A stretch of 64,000 bases of DNA, taken from assembly GCF_012932915.1 (NCBI RefSeq), contig NZ_VCQU01000007.1, forward strand, positions 310,001-374,000, in the 5' to 3' direction. This stretch comes from Antrihabitans stalactiti. GTDB taxonomy: Bacteria; Actinomycetota; Actinomycetes; Mycobacteriales; Mycobacteriaceae. The notes beneath the pieces are model-generated. The model searched no databases. It saw only the letters and a list, made by a program, of their open reading frames with translations, and had not been told where the DNA came from. Both the position numbers and the translations under genes were made by a program. Of the stretch, positions 61,499-64,000 are shown one piece after another; positions within the stretch are counted from its first letter, which is position 1; each line of letters begins with the position of its first letter.

Positions 61499-62559
61499 CC
61501 CGAGTCCTGATCGACTACCCACATAAGAAAGCCGGCCATTGCGGTTCGGGCGCGCTGCGCGACCTAATGGAATGGGCCAAGCTCGGTTGGGGCGCACCAC
61601 CCAGCGAGGGCCTTGTGTTCACTCTCGGCGGGGCACTCGATTTCGCCTATATCCGGGACGTCACCTTGCAACCCCCGATCTACCTCGTCGGACGCGGAGC
61701 CGATATGGAACTTGACCTGCTGCACCGACTTGGCGCCCATACGGATTTACGCCAGACTGACGACGCCGACCTCGGATGGAAATGGGTCACCACCGAAATC
61801 GACTCCGGACGGCCAGTCATGGTTTGGGCCGATATCGCCGAACTTCCCTACCTGCGCGTACGGCTCACGATGAGCCGCCACGACATCGTAGTCATCGGCT
61901 ACGACGCCTCTGCGCGAATCGCCTACGTCATCGACAACGACCGCGACGCCGTCCAAACGGTTCCTTACGACGCGTTGGCACGAGCCCGCTCCTCTACCGG
62001 CTTCCCTATACCCACGCGCCACACCACCTACGTCGTCGACTGGCCAACATTCCCACCCGACCTCCTCACTACCGCGGCCGACGCCCTGCAGCGATCCGCC
62101 TACACGCTCCGCAACGGCGGACCCGGCATATTCGCCGCCGCATCACCGCACGTGGTTGCCGGAACAGGACTCGCCGGTGTCCGCGCCTTTTCCAACGATC
62201 TGCGCCACTGGTCTGACAGCTTCGACACACCGACACTTCATGGCGCACTCGGCGCACTCGCTGCCTTCATTGAAAAAGCAGGCACCGGCGGCGGACTCTT
62301 CCGCTACCTCCTCTGCCAGGGATGCACTGACCTCAAGAACCACTCCCCCGACCCGGCCCTCCAGGCCGCCGCCGTCGCGGCGGGCCGAGCCGCACAAGCC
62401 TGGACGGCCGTCGCAGTAGCCGCTACTACCAGTGACCGCACCGCACAACAACGCGCCACTCATGCGGCCCAACTCGCCGCACTTCTGCCAGACCTCGAGG
62501 AGACCCTCGCCAACGCCCTCGCCGACGCCGCGCAGTCACTGGATGCCCGGGCGGATTGA
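61495..62559 (+). CDS. BtrH-N domain protein (Cys-dependent acyltransferase-like)
   Basis: A 354-residue protein. The first half matches the BtrH N-terminal domain: HCGSGALRDLMEW with the nucleophilic Cys16, SEGLVFTLGGALDFAY, YLVGRGADMELDLLHRLG and SRHDIVVIGYDASARIAYVIDND, with His in RHD. The second half is an all-helical DUF4872-like domain. BtrH moves an acyl chain from a carrier protein to an aminoglycoside in butirosin synthesis, so an acyl- or aminoacyl-transfer role is plausible. It overlaps the P450 stop (ATGA). A peptidase-like role is the main alternative. No aminoglycoside or carrier-protein gene is visible in the window. Confidence 0.8.
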   Translation: MTRVLIDYPHKKAGHCGSGALRDLMEWAKLGWGAPPSEGLVFTLGGALDFAYIRDVTLQPPIYLVGRGADMELDLLHRLGAHTDLRQTDDADLGWKWVTTEIDSGRPVMVWADIAELPYLRVRLTMSRHDIVVIGYDASARIAYVIDNDRDAVQTVPYDALARARSSTGFPIPTRHTTYVVDWPTFPPDLLTTAADALQRSAYTLRNGGPGIFAAASPHVVAGTGLAGVRAFSNDLRHWSDSFDTPTLHGALGALAAFIEKAGTGGGLFRYLLCQGCTDLKNHSPDPALQAAAVAAGRAAQAWTAVAVAATTSDRTAQQRATHAAQLAALLPDLEETLANALADAAQSLDARAD

Positions 62560-63110
62560 CAGCGCACCGAGTTTGAACTGGGGAATTCGATGATCGCAAT
62601 CGAGACCCTCGCTCGCCCGCTCGCTCTGAGCCCTTCCGGTCAATGGCAAGCGATTCGACCTGACGGGCTGTTCGATTGCCCCCTTGAACGCCGCCACGAA
62701 GGCACGAGGCCGTATCGAGGCGCGCGCCCGCGATCATCCAAGCCGAATTTCGGTTCGCGCGGGATCTGCAGTCCATCTGGGACCAGTGCTGGGCAACAGC
62801 GTATTTCTGGCGGCCCCATCCGTGGCCCCCAACGGCCAGGCTCGGCCATATCGGGTAGTTCGGTCCACCAGTTATAGCCCTGCCGGTACTGTTACTTCGG
62901 CTGGCCTGGATCTCAGTCGTGTCGTGCAAACACGGGAACCACGAGCACCGAATGTTGTTTATAAAGCGCCTATTTCAGATCCATTTGGGCCTCAGACCGG
63001 GGTTGGAGTAATGCCGTTACGGACTGTCCAGCCTGCTGCGAAACGCCTTGAACCTTGAAACTATGCATGACACAGAGTATCGTCCACTTGTCGCCTGAAA
63101 GTACTTGATC
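62560..63110. other. Intergenic stretch with decayed reading frames
   Basis: A frame from ATG 62590 (after GGGGAATTCG) reads MIAIETLARPLALSPSGQW for about 35 plausible residues, then turns into Arg/Pro-rich sequence. Another frame (about 62688-62858) reads FRFARDLQSIWDQCWATAYFW and ends in TAG. One frameshift between them would give a protein of about 90 residues, so this may be a broken gene. No family is recognised. Confidence 0.35.
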
Positions 63111-63281
63111 GTTTGCGGGCGAGAAGGCGCTGCGATGCAGCAAACAGTACGGACCGTGATGCCCCGAAGGAGGGTGGGAACCCCAGCGATCGCGCAACAC
63201 CCGCCCTTCACGCGGATGTCAGGGATCCGCGGGGCCGCACTCAGCGGGGTCTGGTGAAGGTACCCCTCACAGGAGGACAGC
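63111..63281 (+). promoter_or_regulatory. Structured 5' leader of the PF10118 gene
   Basis: Before the ribosome-binding site AGGAGGA (63271-63277) lie paired segments: GTTTGC/GCAAAC (63111-63116 / 63140-63145) and CGCGGAT/ATCCGCG (63211-63217 / 63225-63231), plus the CTGC-GAT-GCAG hairpin that competes with the first. GGTGGGAACCCC... GCGCAAC in the middle recalls conserved riboswitch cores, but no class fits with confidence. Confidence 0.35.
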
Positions 63282-64000
63282 ATGACCGCAAATCACGCAC
63301 CCGCACGGACGGCTCCGATCGACCGCGTCAAGACGCGGCGGATCAAGTTCGACTTCGGTGAGCCCACGCCGATGGTGCGCCACTTCGCGAACAACGACCT
63401 GGTGTTCAGCCATCTCATCGCCACGCTGTCGATGTCGTTCCCCGTTGGTGAAGAGTTGTTCATCCGGTCAGTGCGCCGGTACAGCGACCAGATCACCGAT
63501 CCCGTTCTGCGGCAGCAGATCCGTGGCTTCATCGGTCAAGAAATGTCGCACGGGCAAGAACACCGCCGGCTGAACGACAAGCTAGTGGAAATCGGTTACA
63601 GCACCAGAATGGTGGACACCATCCTCAAAGGGGTACAGCGATTGGAAGAATGGTTGCCCCAACGTGCGCCCCTGGCGATGACCGCTGCAGCAGAGCACTT
63701 CACGGCAGTCCTCGCGGAGCGCATCCTGTCGGAGCAAGAGGTGCAGGACATGGCACACGACCGGGAGGTCAAGAACCTGCTCATGTGGCATGCGCTCGAG
63801 GAAGTCGAACATAAGGCCGTTGCTTTCGACGTTTACAAAGCCGTCGGCGGCCCCGAATGGTCGCGGATCGTGACGATGTTGGTGATGTTCGGCGCTGCGT
63901 TCCCGCTCATTGCTGCGGCAACCTTGGTTTCGGTGGTCCAGGATCCGGAGGGGCGCAACCCGATCCGGGTGGCCCGCGGAGTGGTGGCGACGCTACGGGG
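63282..64000 (+). CDS. PF10118 metal-dependent hydrolase (3' end cut by window edge)
   Basis: An open frame of 239 residues from ATG 63282 to the window end, with AGGAGGA four bases upstream. Segments are FDFGEPTPMVRHFANNDLVFSHLIATLS, FIGQEMSHGQEHRRLN and HALEEVEHKAVAFDVYKAVGG, with Glu/His residues placed as in a ferritin-like di-metal site. This is the family annotated as predicted metal-dependent hydrolase, common in rhodococci and mycobacteria, with no firm function. A membrane-like segment (TMLVMFGAAFPLIAAATL) follows near residue 205. Confidence 0.88.
   Translation, partial: MTANHAPARTAPIDRVKTRRIKFDFGEPTPMVRHFANNDLVFSHLIATLSMSFPVGEELFIRSVRRYSDQITDPVLRQQIRGFIGQEMSHGQEHRRLNDKLVEIGYSTRMVDTILKGVQRLEEWLPQRAPLAMTAAAEHFTAVLAERILSEQEVQDMAHDREVKNLLMWHALEEVEHKAVAFDVYKAVGGPEWSRIVTMLVMFGAAFPLIAAATLVSVVQDPEGRNPIRVARGVVATLR

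Overview
The window is 64 kb of GC-rich DNA (low-to-mid 60s % GC by eye) from an actinobacterium of the mycolic-acid group. Rhodococcus or a close relative such as Nocardia or Gordonia fits best. The evidence is a complete coenzyme F420 locus (fgd, fbiD, fbiC), several F420/flavin luciferase-like oxidoreductases, a CYP153 alkane hydroxylase, many TetR regulators, acyl-CoA catabolic operons and frequent GTG/TTG starts. Nothing in it is a ribosomal or core replication locus. It reads as a catabolic and accessory region.

Layout. (1) 1-6.7 kb: a class II aldolase cut by the window edge; a TetR gene coupled to a ceramidase broken by an in-frame TAG; a LysR gene divergent from a hydrolase/LLM/methyltransferase operon, with an inverted repeat between them. 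(2) 6.7-14.9 kb: an MFS carrier with its own CitA/DcuS-type two-component system; a second-type NAD-dependent DNA ligase; CYP153 divergent from a TetR gene across a perfect 20-bp palindrome. (3) 14.9-31.5 kb: a large catabolic island with a CoA-transferase, a HAPMO-like Baeyer-Villiger monooxygenase (BVMO), a flavin reductase, NTF2-fold proteins, two crotonases, an acyl-CoA synthetase, a CMD-like protein, an SDR, an LLM monooxygenase, a MaoC protein, a TetR and a LuxR/ATPase regulator. Eight copies of a 16-bp operator (TCnAC-N6-GTTGA) lie at three promoter regions here, including that of the TetR gene. The island also encodes a protein with degenerate RibB and RibA domains fused to an intact-looking riboflavin kinase. 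Ketone oxygenation followed by CoA-thioester breakdown is the likely theme; the substrate is unknown.

(4) 31.5-33.3 kb: a small stress islet (Hsp20, a 54-aa zinc-ribbon protein, two small hypotheticals). (5) 33.3-37.6 kb: the F420 operon fgd-fbiD-fbiC, which makes and reduces the cofactor that several LLM and Ddn-like enzymes in this window may use. (6) 37.7-45.7 kb: a tandem-TetR regulator and a tightly overlapping operon (LLM, crotonase, two acyl-CoA dehydrogenases, acyl-CoA ligase, SMP-30 lactonase). (7) 45.7-58.8 kb: a patchwork zone with two integrase remnants, a decayed fbiC 3' fragment, a tRNA 3'-end attachment-site copy beside an intact tyrosine integrase, and small cargo modules (VIT1-type transporter, beta-propeller lipoprotein, Ddn-like protein, hydrolase with TetR, Rieske oxygenase with a DapB-fold dehydrogenase).

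(8) 58.9-62.6 kb: a TetR gene divergent from a thioesterase/P450/BtrH-like acyltransferase operon, which looks like a small, undescribed biosynthetic or modification unit. (9) 62.6-64 kb: a decayed stretch, a structured leader, and the start of a PF10118 metal-dependent hydrolase that runs off the window.

The best candidates for something undescribed are the RibBA/flavokinase fusion inside the BVMO/LLM island, the operator regulon around it, and the thioesterase/P450/BtrH-like operon.
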